In this document: in pieces, positions 21,325-31,383 of the stretch
Layout: every line of letters starts with the position of its first letter
How positions within the stretch are numbered: position 1 is the first letter of the stretch
NCBI GenBank assembly: GCA_015852425.1
Contig: JAAAIG010000351.1
Location: 1 to 37,049 of the forward strand
Length of the DNA: 37,049 nucleotides
Direction: 5' to 3'
DNA from: Gryganskiella cystojenkinii
Taxonomy: Eukaryota > Mortierellomycota > Mortierellomycetes > Mortierellales > Mortierellaceae
The notes under the pieces: generated by a model
Told to the model about the DNA's origin: nothing
The model's input: the letters and a program-made list of their open reading frames with translations, nothing else
Databases searched by the model: none
Program-made: the position numbers and the translations under genes

Positions 21325-22425
21325 GATTATACTCCTCGATTCACCCAGCCTTAAATATAGTTCATTTTCCAAGACAGAAAAAAAGATTGTAAGTACAGAA
21401 GACCTTTACCAGTAACGAGCTATCGTCGCATTTCCAGCGTAAATGTATTGTTTCTCGCCTTACAGCGTGTGATTACTGGTAATGGATCCGAAGGCGAGGT
21501 GAAACGGAGAGTGATCGACACTTAGTGCGAGGTGAAAGGTCAAGCGGTTGGTGGGGTTAACGTGCAGGAGACAGTTTAGAGAAGTAAGGGTGGAAGGAAG
21601 AAATTGTGGGGGTTTGTGAAGAACAGGGGAGAGCTGTATATATGCGCAATAAAACAGTGGATGAGTAGAATGGGAAGAACGAAGGAGTACGAGAGCAAAG
21701 AGAAGAAAGAAAAATTAAGACTGTGGCGACTTTTTTGTTTCGCGTCCATTTGTTTCAATCAAGCAGAAAAAAAAGCCAAAAAAAGTGGCCAAGTTTTTTT
21801 TTTTTTTGTGGTATCAACAACTTAATTAGGTGTGGTAAAGTGTGGCATAGAGGGAGATGAGCATGAGGGGGCGGGCGACCCTACAGAGGACCTATCAAAA
21901 TTTGCTGTTGACTGGGGAGGGCAAGAAGCAAGAAAACATGGTTACGCAGCGCTCCATATTTTTAGTGACTGTGATGGACTTACATTTCAAGAGGACTTTT
22001 GAACTGAAGGAGAGGCGGGGTGATCCTTTCAATACCAAAACAAAACTGACTCACATACCGTACTCCAATTGTTAAAGTAGGACAAGTATGGTATTTTTTG
22101 CTGTTGGTTTGCTGAACTCGAGTACACCCGAAGATCTCAGAGACGAATGGCAGGCGAAAAGCGAATGTTGAAAAGAGAGTGCATGAGACAATAGATAGAT
22201 AACCATCCTCTGCACCACAGCATGCTGGCAAAAACCAGTATATCGTTTATTCGCAATTGAATTCCCGAACTTCGGCTATGACTGCCACCAGAAACATCGC
22301 TTAGTTCAATTTGGGTACAAATCTCGTGTTTTACGTCAAAGATAACAACAGTAACCGGACCGCGACCATGCACTGGATTTTCTCTTATTTTTTGTAGAAA
22401 ACTATAAGAGTCACTGCTACTACGG
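21325..22425. other. Intergenic region upstream of the kinase
   Basis: 1.1 kb with no confident gene. The part next to the kinase is probably its promoter (TATATTTAA on the minus strand at 21351-21359 and tatata near 21640). A T homopolymer lies at 21795-21807. A minus-strand frame at 22137-22466 (containing GPVTVVIFDVKHEICTQIEL) might be an exon of the small gene above it but has no recognisable domain. Confidence 0.4.
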
Positions 22426-22846
22426 TCACGACGAAAAGATAGCGATCTCACTACTACGGTCTCCACAATGTTCTACGCTCTGTGCGAAAAGTGCCACATT
22501 TGATCTAGTAGCATTCTTCCTTGTCTTGTTTCCAGGTAAGCTCCCTGACGGGTTCAATGTCTTGTTGACTCCTCGACGTGTTCCTGAAACGTGGAATGGC
22601 GCGTTGGGGAACTTCTTTTGGTAGCACAGCACCTTGCATCCAGGTGAACAATCACCGCCGAAAGAGTTGCCCGTAGTATAGCCGTCTCTCGAAATCTCCT
22701 TTTTAAGTCTTTTCTGCACTTTTCGACGATTTCTCAACTCCATCAACAAGGTCTCGTCACCACTACAGTCCCCTTCCTTTGTATTCACACTCGTATCCGC
22801 AGAAGGGTGCACTGCCATACCAGTTGCAGGTGGCTGGACTGAGACC
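22426..22846 (-). CDS. Unrecognised small reading frame, possible last exon
   Basis: Minus-strand frame open from an acceptor-like ttttcag (AG at 22848-22847) to a stop at 22426. It contains VSVQPPATGMAVHPSADTSV, then a basic stretch LRNRRKVQKRLKKEIS and a cysteine pair CSPGCKVLC. The first ATG is at 22818. No family is recognised. An upstream minus frame at 22893-23087 (QTCRRCSSQNRPYDQTVF) also carries a CxxC pair and could be an earlier exon, but I could not find a convincing donor. It may be a rapidly evolving gene or non-coding; evidence is weak. Confidence 0.3.
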
Positions 22847-23741
22847 CTGAAAATGGTGAAAGCCAGTGCAACAATTTAGTAACGCATAATTTCTAGCTGA
22901 AGGACCTGTGTCTAAATTGAATATGACCACGGCGCACATTGATGTTGACAGGAGATCGACAAAGCTGTAGCATCCTTATTATTTTAAGAGTGGTGTGAGA
23001 GGTCCCACAAAGGGGTTGCACTTGAGTAAACACCGTTTGGTCATATGGCCTGTTTTGAGAGGAACAGCGTCTGCATGTCTGTGGCACTGTGCAGGCTCAC
23101 AACGTCCATTCGCAGTTAAGTTTCCTCTTTCCTAGCTATTCTTGTTTGGTCACACTAAAAATAGCCATTTCGTTGAGAGCCCTTCGTTCTCGGCCCTTGG
23201 CTTTCTCATACGTCTGCACCTCGTGGAGGAGGGGGTTGCAGTACTGTCTTTCGACGATCGCCATTACAAAACCGCACACTGTTTGGTTAAAAAAAGAAAG
23301 CCTACTCCACACCCCACCCAAAGTCATTTAAGCTCCTTGACTCTTTTTTTTCGAACGGTTAAAGATTTTTGTTCACTGACTATATTTGTTCTTGTAGAAA
23401 CTATCGGGATTGAATCCAATTTCTTGGCCACGAGGGTCAGCAGCGTCGCGATCCCCAGGGGACCATGGGCTTCGTTATGCTCTTGGTGGGCATGATATGA
23501 ATTGTAAACTTACTGTAGAAGTAGCCGCTACGGGGAATCTTTATTCTGGGAGTCTGCCTGGCTAAATAGCCCAGGCAGACACACCGACACTCCTAATATG
23601 GCGCAATGGATGATGTACCTTAGTGGTCTATTGTGTTGATCGTTCGTGTCTTGGGTGGCAGTTTGTTTGTTTGGACCTTGAGAGCAAATAAAAATATAAT
23701 TATCAGTGGGAATCCGCCCCAGTCCACGATGTCTATTGATA
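22847..23741. other. Intergenic region, mostly unexplained
   Basis: About 0.9 kb between the small frame above and the stop of the membrane-protein gene. It holds a perfect GC-rich hairpin at 23552-23580 (separate entry) and short frames without similarity. Confidence 0.4.
23552..23580. repeat. Perfect 10-bp inverted repeat (hairpin)
   Basis: gtctgcctgg at 23552-23561 and its exact reverse complement ccaggcagac at 23571-23580 are separated by a 9-base A/T-richer loop. The stem is GC-rich and would fold stably as RNA or cruciform DNA. It lies about 160 bp beyond the stop of the minus-strand membrane-protein gene, so it may be in that transcript's 3' end. The function is unknown. Confidence 0.75.
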
Positions 23742-24530
23742 TTACTGCTGTTGCGAGAAGGATGGAGGGTGCGACTGAAGGTGCGAATGAAGATTCGGCG
23801 GTATAAATGGCTGAGGATTGTACAGGACCTGCTGTTGTTGCTGTTGCTGTTGCTGCTGTTGTTGCTGTGGGTTGTGGTAATTGGGGTTCCAGACCACGAC
23901 TCCAGGCTGCTCTAGAATGGGAATGATCCCCAGCTGACGTTGCTGCAATGGTATGATCCCATCGTGAGGGAGTTGCGTCAGAGTCATCTGCACATGCTGC
24001 TGTTGGAACATGAACTGTTGTTGCGGATGATTGCCCATTGGCATGGGGACTATATATTTGTGCCCGGAACCGACCGGCATCAACTCCTTTGGTTTCTGAA
24101 CAGGGTCTTTTTGAGCCCAATGGGTCAGACAAATCTCTACAAGCATGAAGAACACAACTGCTATTCCCATGAAGCAGGCGAGGTAGCTCAGGAAGCAGCC
24201 GTGGACAAACTCGCAACTGGGTCGAACTATACTATTACCACGGGAATCAGTTGGGCTAGTAAGAATAAACGCAAGCGTGAGGGAAAACAGGAAGCCTGCG
24301 AGGAAAAGCATCAGTGCCAACCGGAGTTTCGTTCCCTTCCACGGCGCGCCCCATATAGAGTGAGCAAAAATGGGCAAATAGACGATGAGGAATGCCACGC
24401 CAGCATAGTCCATAAGGTCATTGAGCCATCCCTCAATGGCGAAGTGCGCAATAAAGCCACCTCCAGAAAGTAGCCCGCATATGAACAGCCATATCCGGTA
24501 CCGGCGAAGAACAGATGCCCTTGGTGCCAT
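23742..24530 (-). CDS. Four-helix membrane protein with polyglutamine tail
   Basis: Single-exon gene of 262 aa, starting MAPRASVLRRYRIWLFICGL. Four hydrophobic segments are clear: IWLFICGLLSGGGFIAHFAI (about 13-32), YAGVAFLIVYLPIFAHSIW (about 42-60), LALMLFLAGFLFSLTLAFIL (about 70-90) and LSYLACFMGIAVVFFMLVEI (about 114-134). After the last helix the protein becomes hydrophilic and Q/P-rich (about residues 160-262), with a run of about 13 glutamines near residue 230 and the ending SFSQQQ. Two cysteines flank the loop before helix 4 (RPSCEFVHGC). The overall shape resembles MARVEL/Sur7-type or other small fungal tetraspan proteins, but no diagnostic motif was seen. The first in-frame ATG is 24530. 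A TATA-like TATATATTTT lies 141-150 bp upstream on the minus strand (24671-24680). Confidence 0.75.
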   Translation of the reverse strand: MAPRASVLRRYRIWLFICGLLSGGGFIAHFAIEGWLNDLMDYAGVAFLIVYLPIFAHSIWGAPWKGTKLRLALMLFLAGFLFSLTLAFILTSPTDSRGNSIVRPSCEFVHGCFLSYLACFMGIAVVFFMLVEICLTHWAQKDPVQKPKELMPVGSGHKYIVPMPMGNHPQQQFMFQQQHVQMTLTQLPHDGIIPLQQRQLGIIPILEQPGVVVWNPNYHNPQQQQQQQQQQQQQVLYNPQPFIPPNLHSHLQSHPPSFSQQQ

Positions 24531-25084
24531 AAGTGCTGGATGGAGTGATTGTGAGAATGGGACACTCTGTGCCTGGACGGGTGGAGAGCAGGCGTGGGAG
24601 TGAAGGTGGTGGCAAGAAAAAAATTGAAGCGTGAGAGAGAGAGGCGAAGGTGAGAGCACGAAAACGTCTAAAAATATATAAGTGATCCCCTTTTGGGGAA
24701 ATTTTTACTCCCCGTGGACAGTGATTGTTACGGGGGGCACTGAGTTTACTTGGTTCCGCTGATTTAGAAACTTAAAATGAATTGAAAATTTGCTCGGTTT
24801 GTGATTTGGAGGTGGAAATTCTCTTTGTGCAAGGATTTTTACTAAATGCTCACAAGAAATCAACCCTGTTACTAATTGCCAAGAAAAAAAAGGCCATGAT
24901 TGAATTAAAATATAAGGATGATAATAGTCTATCTTTGCGGCGAAAAATGGTGCCAAGAAGCAGATTTAGAATACGTTTAGAAAGTATAAAAGTGCGCGTA
25001 TTGCCCACCAGGGACTATTATCACCATTTCCCCCTAGTGTTCCTTCGATTCTACACCTCTTTTCACCTTTCCAGCGACATCAGG
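24531..25084. promoter_or_regulatory. Divergent promoter region, membrane protein and tyrosine recombinase
   Basis: Between two divergent ATGs. It contains a minus-strand TATA-like element at 24671-24680, a small palindrome ccccttttgggg at 24687-24698 with further C/G blocks up to about 24757, and a plus-strand TATA box at 24985-24992. The left end of the mobile element probably lies in here, but no terminal repeat was recognised. Confidence 0.45.
24985..24992 (+). promoter_or_regulatory. TATA box of the tyrosine recombinase gene
   Basis: TATAAAAG lies 93 bp upstream of the ATG at 25085. It argues for that ATG as the start, because the in-frame sequence upstream (an open frame back to 24782) would be largely upstream of transcription. 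Confidence 0.55.
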
Positions 25085-27788
25085 ATGGCCTCGAGCAAGA
25101 CCCACAAGTTCAACACATCTGTGGTCACGTCCACAGTTATCGCCGATCACGATTTTGAGGACTCTATTATGGATAACGACGAAGAGTCTCTTAATGTTGC
25201 TGCCGATCAAGACGTCGAAGAGAGTGTATTTGAAACTCACCTTGCAGCTGCTACAAAGACAACCAAGGACCTCCTTCATGCTAAAAACACCACAAGAAAC
25301 TACGAGATCTATCTCCGAGGGGGTCGTAAATATTGTGAATCCATTGGCAAGCCAGGTGCTTTGGATATAATTACCAAGGAAACACCACTGGTCCTTAAAG
25401 CCTATATTGCATCCAAGTGCGAGTGGATAGAACAAGAGGAGCGAGAAGTTGACCAAGAGGCTGAACGAGAAGCCGGGCTATTGGACGTTGGTGATCTTGA
25501 CGATACGAACAAGATCAAAAACAAGAACAAGAACAAGAATAAGAAAGAGGACTCCCAGCCAAAGTCTCTTAGTACTGCCGAGTCGATCAGAGCTGCTTGG
25601 AAGCTGTTCTATAGGCGAACGTTTAAGGTCCAAGATGGTTGGAGGATAGAGGAGAGCGGCAAGTGTATTGGAAATCCAGTAGACGACATTGATCTTACTC
25701 AGTATATTCAGACACTCCGAAAGCAACACAATCGTGAAAGGATAACCAGACACAGTATTGCCATTACTCTTCAATCCATGGAGAAGCTGATGGCATATCT
25801 GGATCGCCCTGATGTTCGTGAGAAGCATGGTGCCGCCAAGTGTCTATTTTTTCAAGCATACGCTGCGACGGGGTTCTTTCTTTGGACAAGGTATATCAAT
25901 TAACCGATACTCCTTCTGTCTTGCTTACTTACTTCTCTGCATTCATTTTTTTAATGCGCATTATGTTTACCTCTTTCTTCTTATCATCTTCATATCCTTG
26001 GTCTTTTTCTGACGAAGAAATGATGAGCTACATAGGCTTCAAGGTCATATGATTGAAGGTTTAGGCTTCGATACTGATGACACACCGTTCAAGACGCAGA
26101 AAAGCAGCAAGCATTACTTCAAGATCAAGCTTACGTTTCGAAAAACCAACCAAGGCGATTCTTCCAAGTGTAAGTACCACTATCTGATTAACACTCGTTG
26201 TCGCTCTCTCTCTCCTCTCGCTTTCTCTCTTGCTTTCTCTGTCTATCCTCTCTTGCTTTCTCTCTCCTTTTCTCTCCCTCTCTCTCGTTTTCTTTCTCGC
26301 TTTCTCTCTCATTTTCTTTCTCGTTTTCTTTCTCGTTTTCTTTCTCGTTTTCTTTCTCGTTTTCTNNNNNNNNNNNNNNNNNNNNNNNNNNNNNNNNNNN
26401 NNNNNNNNNNNNNNNNNNNNTCGTTTTCTTTCTCGTTTTCTTTCTCGTTTTCTTTCTCGTTTTCTTTCTCGTTTTCTTTCTCGTTTTCTCTCTCTCCTCT
26501 GCCTCTCCTTCTCTCTCTCCTTCTCTCTCTCCTTCTCTCTCACTTTCTCTCGTTTTCTCTCTTGTTTGCTCTTTCATTACTGATATCTTGTTATATTTAT
26601 CTTTTTCTCGATCTCTCTGTCTGACCTGTTGCCATCACTCTTATAGATAATATTTACCAAGTCCATCCGCAACCAGACAATCCGTTGACATGCTGCTATA
26701 CTAGACTGCTTAACTGGCTTAGTTATTTAAGGCAGCTCGGACACCCACTCAGGAATGAGGACTATGTGTTTCCAACCCTTGGTGCCCGAGGTGATGTCAG
26801 ACTTCATCAAAAAGTCTCGCCTGATACCATCCAACGATTCCTTGACCTCTTCACCAATGAAGCAGGCTTGATCAAGGACACCTCTAGGTCCCGCTATACC
26901 ACCCACTGTTTCCGTCGCGGAGGAGCACAGCATTGCTTCATGTTCAAAAAGCCCCAATGGTCTCTCAAGGCTTGCAAGTGGTGGGGCGGTTGGTCAAAAG
27001 GGGCAGAGCGCGGGGCCATTGAAAACTACTTGATGGATGAGATCTCCGCCTATGAGGAGTCTTTTGAAGATCAGTACTCGGAAGATCGAGCAGCATACAA
27101 ACACACCAACTTCATGGGTGAAGCGGACAATGATGGATCATCCTCCGCTGGCATGGTTCGACTCCTACAAGAACAAATAAGTCAACTTCAGCAGCAACTT
27201 CAGCAGCAACTTCAGCATCAGCTTCAACAGTACCAGACTCAAAGCAATAATGCACTTCTCCAGATCTCCCAACAGCTTCAGGCGCTAAGTGCTCCAGGCG
27301 TCCGTCATCAGCAGCCACAACAGCAGCAACAGAGTACTATCAGTCACACCCAATCTGACGGAATAGGACAACAGGGCGAACAGCTACAACATCAACACCA
27401 ACCACAACAGCAACCGCAGCAACCGCAGCAGCAGCAGCAGCAGAGGGAGCAGACTGTTCAGCCTCGCCAGCTAATTCCTGTAGCTAAAACAGTGCAGGAG
27501 GTCGACAAACAGTGGCGCTTTGGTATGCCTTCACATGGTCTTCTTACTCCTCTGAAAGACTGGACTCCAAACATGCGAAGTGGGCCGATCTCAGCCCTTT
27601 ACTCTCAACGTAAAACAGTTGCCAAAGAGTACGAGCTCCACAACTACAACATGACATTCCTCACCAACACACACGGCGATTCGGTATACAGCCTTGGTGA
27701 GCTGAGAAAGTCGATCAAAAGAAAAAGGGAGGAACAGCAAGATCAGGAAAAGGAGGACTCGCCAGCAGATGAAGGCGAGGATGACTAG
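25085..27788 (+). CDS. Tyrosine recombinase of a Crypton-like transposon, with GCR1_C-like domain
   Basis: Three exons, 25085-25890, 26018-26169 and 26647-27788, give 699 aa; both introns split codons and rejoin in frame (AG|A; T|AT). Residues about 50-265 form an N-terminal helical region with a lysine/asparagine linker (NKIKNKNKNKNKK). The catalytic domain has Arg I in LWTRNDELHRLQ (R269, rebuilt across intron 1), a beta-hairpin FKIKLTFRKTNQG with candidate lysines, HCFRRGGAQH (H406-x-x-R409), KWWGGWS (about 430-436) and the nucleophile in IENYLMDE (Y447). Residues about 470-590 are glutamine-rich. The C-terminus (about 600-690), starting VDKQWRFGMPSHG with SQRKTVAKEYE and a basic end, resembles the GCR1_C DNA-binding domain found in fungal Cryptons. 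The enzyme would cut and rejoin DNA through a 3'-phosphotyrosine link. All catalytic residues are present and there is no frameshift, so it looks intact. Confidence 0.82.
26200..26580. repeat. CT-rich microsatellite with an assembly gap inside intron 2
   Basis: Within intron 2 of the recombinase (26170-26646) is a long pyrimidine tract with a roughly 12-bp unit tttctttctcgt, flanked by looser tctctctc sequence. Fifty-five N bases at 26366-26420 sit in the middle of the regular array, so its true length is unknown. Frames reading across it (F/S or K/R/E runs) are artefacts. Confidence 0.9.
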
Positions 27789-28780
27789 AGCTCTTAGAGA
27801 GCGGAAATCTCCCTAAGTTCATTGTGTCTTCTCTATAAACATCGTATATAATGGACACATATTATTATAAAATACGAATGAATCGGTGAGCTTTTAGGCT
27901 GATGGGGGTAAATGGTGTTACTAAAACCTACCAGTAAAGACATACTTTACATTCATCACAACCAGCAAGCACTCGGACTGATCATCAACATTATTTCGCC
28001 GGCTACTCCAGGACACCGCCATTCACGCCACGAGAGAGCAGTTCGACAGCAGCTCCTTTCCCGCATGCATTCGAGCCAAGTGAGAACTGTATAGCTCAGT
28101 GCTCCCCGTACACGAACACTGTCCATGGGGTTGAAAATTTCCAAAGTTACACCCGTCAAACCTTTCACACATACATACACACACACACCCTCTCTCCCTC
28201 TTTATTGTTATTTCACTGTCCAACTCCACCTATTTCACAGACATACAAGAGCACCTGAACCCAAGGTAGAACTCGCGAGTACAAGGCTATCCTGTCAAGC
28301 ATCTGTTCCTTTGCTAGAATAACATTCTCACCCTTGCAATTCATCCCTTGGGGTTTCTTTCGTGTGGGCACACTGAGTAGCATTTCAAGATGACTCTTAT
28401 CGAGCTGCCCCCATAATCCTCCTGCAGGTTATGTCGTACCTGTATGTGTCAGGCCGCTGCGTCCTCATATCGGTCCATAGGACGTCTAGGTATCTTGTAC
28501 CACTCGACACTTTTTGGCATAGGATTCTTCGTCCTATCACCGTATCCGATGGGTGCCCGGATGAGAATTTGAGCCGTCAGGCATCAGGCATACCACGTGG
28601 TCTTGGCCTGTTCTTTGAGCCTCCTCATCTGTGCGGAGTGCAACAAGATTTCGGGATTCGGCCCCCTCGACGGCTGTCTTGCCTCTGCCCGTCTGAGATG
28701 GTTCTCAGAGCAAGTCCATTTCAATGCGCGTTGACTGACGATGTCACCACATTGCAGGGAATCCCTAGCCCGATGTCGAC
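27789..28780. other. Gene-free region right of the recombinase
   Basis: About 1 kb. The first about 100 bp should be the 3' end of the recombinase transcript (A/T-rich). A cacacatacatacacacacacacc microsatellite-like run (alternating CA) lies near 28165-28188. A frame at 28431-28817 is open on the plus strand but has no recognisable domain. Nothing else is supported. Confidence 0.4.
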
Positions 28781-30020
28781 ACCCAGTTCTCGGGCCGCGC
28801 CAGAGCCCAGCACATGAGATATCCGGGAAGTCAGCAATACGTCGTGGCTTTTGCTCTTCCCCAACACAAGACGTGGTCACTTGTTGGAGTACACCTGAAG
28901 ATAAGAGCCGTTCATGGTGGAAACTGCGGTATCAGAGGCCCTCGTCTCTCAGATAAGGCGCCAGTCAACCTGACCAAGGGCAAGCTCTTGTGTTTCGCAC
29001 ACCAACATCAAGACCACGATGGCAACGAAGACGAATACCAGAGTGACGAAAACGTCGACGACGAGACCGTGAATGGCGAGAACTCCAACGATGTGACCAG
29101 GAATAGCAAGAACGTCGACGACGCATCGAAAATGGCGAGAACGTCAACCCTGTCTTTGGCTGCGATCCACAACACATCTACCACATCTCGCAAGTCAAGT
29201 TCAGCATCACTCTTGCCATCTACCTGCGACCGTTCGGGGCAATCTTCAATGGCGGACGGTTTGGCAGCTTCTTGAGTGGTTTCGATCTCGGGGCACTGAA
29301 GGTCACCCTCATCAATCCTCGAGTCATTGGCATCGATGCTATGCTACAATCGCGATCAAAAACATTACAATCCCTGTCAAGGTCAAGCTGATCTATGTTG
29401 GTGCCAGCGTTGCCGTCAACACTATTGGTCTGGCCCAAGTTACAGTCCCGCACTTCACCCTCCAACCTGGCAACGGTACGCTGCGATCTCTGCCCACCTT
29501 GACGTTGCCTTGTTGGCCAGCAAGGAGCTGACCTCGGCTATCAACAACTTAATTGATGAAGTGCTACCAACCTTGCTTTGTCCAGCCTCGCCTTTGGCAG
29601 TTCTTCGACTGATGTCTTTATTATCCTGCAGAGTCTTACTATCCCTATCGATGTCTCACCATGTATCCCTAAACTTGGCGCTCTTTTCGGCGGTAGTAGT
29701 TCCTTCTTGAGTGGTCTTGGCTCTCGGCTTAGAGATCGACTTGAACCAGACCCCCAATCTGGGCATCGATGCAACATTGCCATTCGGAACTTGGCTCTCC
29801 CTGCTGAGCTGAACTCGTTTACATTGGACTGAACATTGACCAAGGGATCCTTGTTCTTGGACGATGCTACCAGAAAGTCGACCAAGGGGCATTTGTCCTT
29901 GGACTGTGCAGCGATAGCGTCAAAGGGGTTGCCATCGTCATAGCAGATAAGTTGTTTTCTTATTATAGCACTATGGATGACATAGTCTCGGGGGCTACAG
30001 TATCCACACCTATCTGGAAT
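28780..30020 (+). pseudogene. Decayed LEA/DUF3712-like protein gene
   Basis: Peptides with the style of fungal DUF3712 (LEA-type beta-sandwich) proteins occur in order on the plus strand in different frames. They are HISQVKFSITLAIYLRPF, GRFGSFLSGFDLGALKVTLI with NPRVIGID (about 29162-29340), AIKNITIPVKVKLIYVGASV with AVNTIGLAQVTVPHFTLQPG (about 29346-29480), ALLASKELTSAINNLIDEV (about 29505-29570), SSTDVFIILQSLTIPIDVSP with KLGALFGG (about 29600-29700), and IDLNQTPNLGIDATLPFG (about 29730-29790). At least three frame changes and several stops break it, and no start is seen. Family members are usually membrane-anchored or secreted proteins of unknown role. An upstream acidic frame (29000-29170) may be its N-terminal part. 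The DUF3712 assignment is by eye. Confidence 0.5.
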
Positions 30021-31383
30021 CGTTCATGATCAAGTTAGACCACACTGCCGCCGCCTCAACTCACCGAGGTGTCCTTTTTTGTTCTTGGCGGCCAGGTCAT
30101 CGAATTATACACTGAGCTTGACATTGGGAGAGCCGTGATATGAACAGCAGTACTTGGGATTCGATGAAATTACAGTAGTCACGATGTCAGAACCAACTAC
30201 GGGTGTTTTATATGTGGCACTGGTTGCATCTGTAGCGGCAGTGGCAGATGTGGTCGAGGCCTCGGTCACTGCAGAAACCTGAGTATAGTCGACTTTCAGC
30301 CATTGGAGAAGGACACCGTCCGGGCATGCAAGAGGACGATAACTGTCATCAAGTCACACTAGAAGTCATAAGACGCCTGGATCCGTTGGTTCGACACGAC
30401 AACAAGGAGCGGATTGTGGTCCACAGTTTGTTGAGACGAGACAACGACTGTTCAATCAAGGAAGTGTGCATAGCCGAGGTCTTGAGATGGGTATTAGAAG
30501 ATTGAGCGAAACGAGGACTCGTGGCTTCTGAGGGACAAGGTCGAGTGACATCCGATAGGACTCCAAAAGACGGCGATCCTTGTGCACCCCTCTTTTTGCA
30601 TAGGAATGAAGCCTCTGGTGCAATCGATCAGGATCACCACCCAAGTCAAAAAAAGAATGAAAAACGTATGGCGTGTAGAGTACAGGGGACTGACACTAAG
30701 GACGAAAACAAGGCCATATCCCACAACTTTCGCAAAGGCATGAGGAAGAAGAAGACCAACAATGCAACAGCCATCAGCGAAGAACAACTATCGCACACAC
30801 ACGTTTCACTCAACCACTATTGCAACACACCATGGTAAGTGTTCATCCCACCTCCTTCACTGTCACTCCTCCAGCGTTTCACAGGATTTTTTTTACCCCT
30901 AAGAACGCCATTCCCCTTTGTCACTGTGATTATTCTTTCCTCTACCTTTTCGGTCGTGTTTCTTGCTTTTATTCTGCGCAAAGCCAACACATCCTTCCAC
31001 AATCGAGCTGTGGATTCTCTGTTCCTGACAATGCCCCTCATTATCTTGGTCACAATCGTTGTTTCCGCTTTTAAGGTATCCTCGTCAGGTCCTGTCCAAG
31101 TTTGCCGAATGCCCAGAGCGAACAACAGTTTGGATGATAAGGAGGAATTCTTCGAGGATGACGAAATATAATTCGCCCAGTACCAGCCTACCCACAGCAA
31201 GCCTGATGTTGCTGGTGAGTTTCTTGCTCTTTACATCTGATTTTTCCATCTTTCTTTATTTGGCGAATCCTCCATTTGACTACTGTTTTTGACCGAAACT
31301 GAAATGCTTTTGTCATCTCCTCATTCTTCATCAACATTCTTTCAAGTCGCGGCACCTCTCAGTAAATAAAAGAAGAGTAAGAG
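30020..31383. other. Degenerate, gene-poor region
   Basis: About 1.36 kb with short unrelated frames on both strands. A plus-strand hydrophobic stretch near 30935-31075 (FVTVIILSSTFSVVFLAFIL, then LTMPLIILVTIVVSAF) could be a relic of transmembrane helices, followed by an acidic end at about 31150. A GTAAGT right after a Trp codon at 30835 looks like a splice donor. I could not assemble a gene. Confidence 0.35.

Larger units (their letters stand above)
24985..27840 (+). mobile_element. Crypton-like DNA transposon (minimum extent)
   Basis: Defined here only from the TATA box through the recombinase stop and a short 3' flank. Cryptons carry no transposase of the DDE type and no long terminal inverted repeats; they move as a circle by a tyrosine recombinase and leave only a few bases of direct repeat, so the true ends cannot be read from one copy. 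The element has no second gene on either strand. Confidence 0.6.

Noticed and set aside
24782..25084. In-frame N-terminal extension of the recombinase
   Set aside because: The frame is open but has no ATG at its start, its composition differs from the protein, and the TATA box at 24985-24992 lies inside it. ATG 25085 is preferred.
26049..26650. Long open frames on both strands across the CT repeat
   Set aside because: They are translations of a microsatellite and an N gap (runs of F/S/L or K/R/E). The region is intron 2 of the recombinase.
28431..28880. Opposed open frames rich in R, P and S
   Set aside because: Both strands are open with no domain similarity, start context or splice partners. 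Chance openness is likely.
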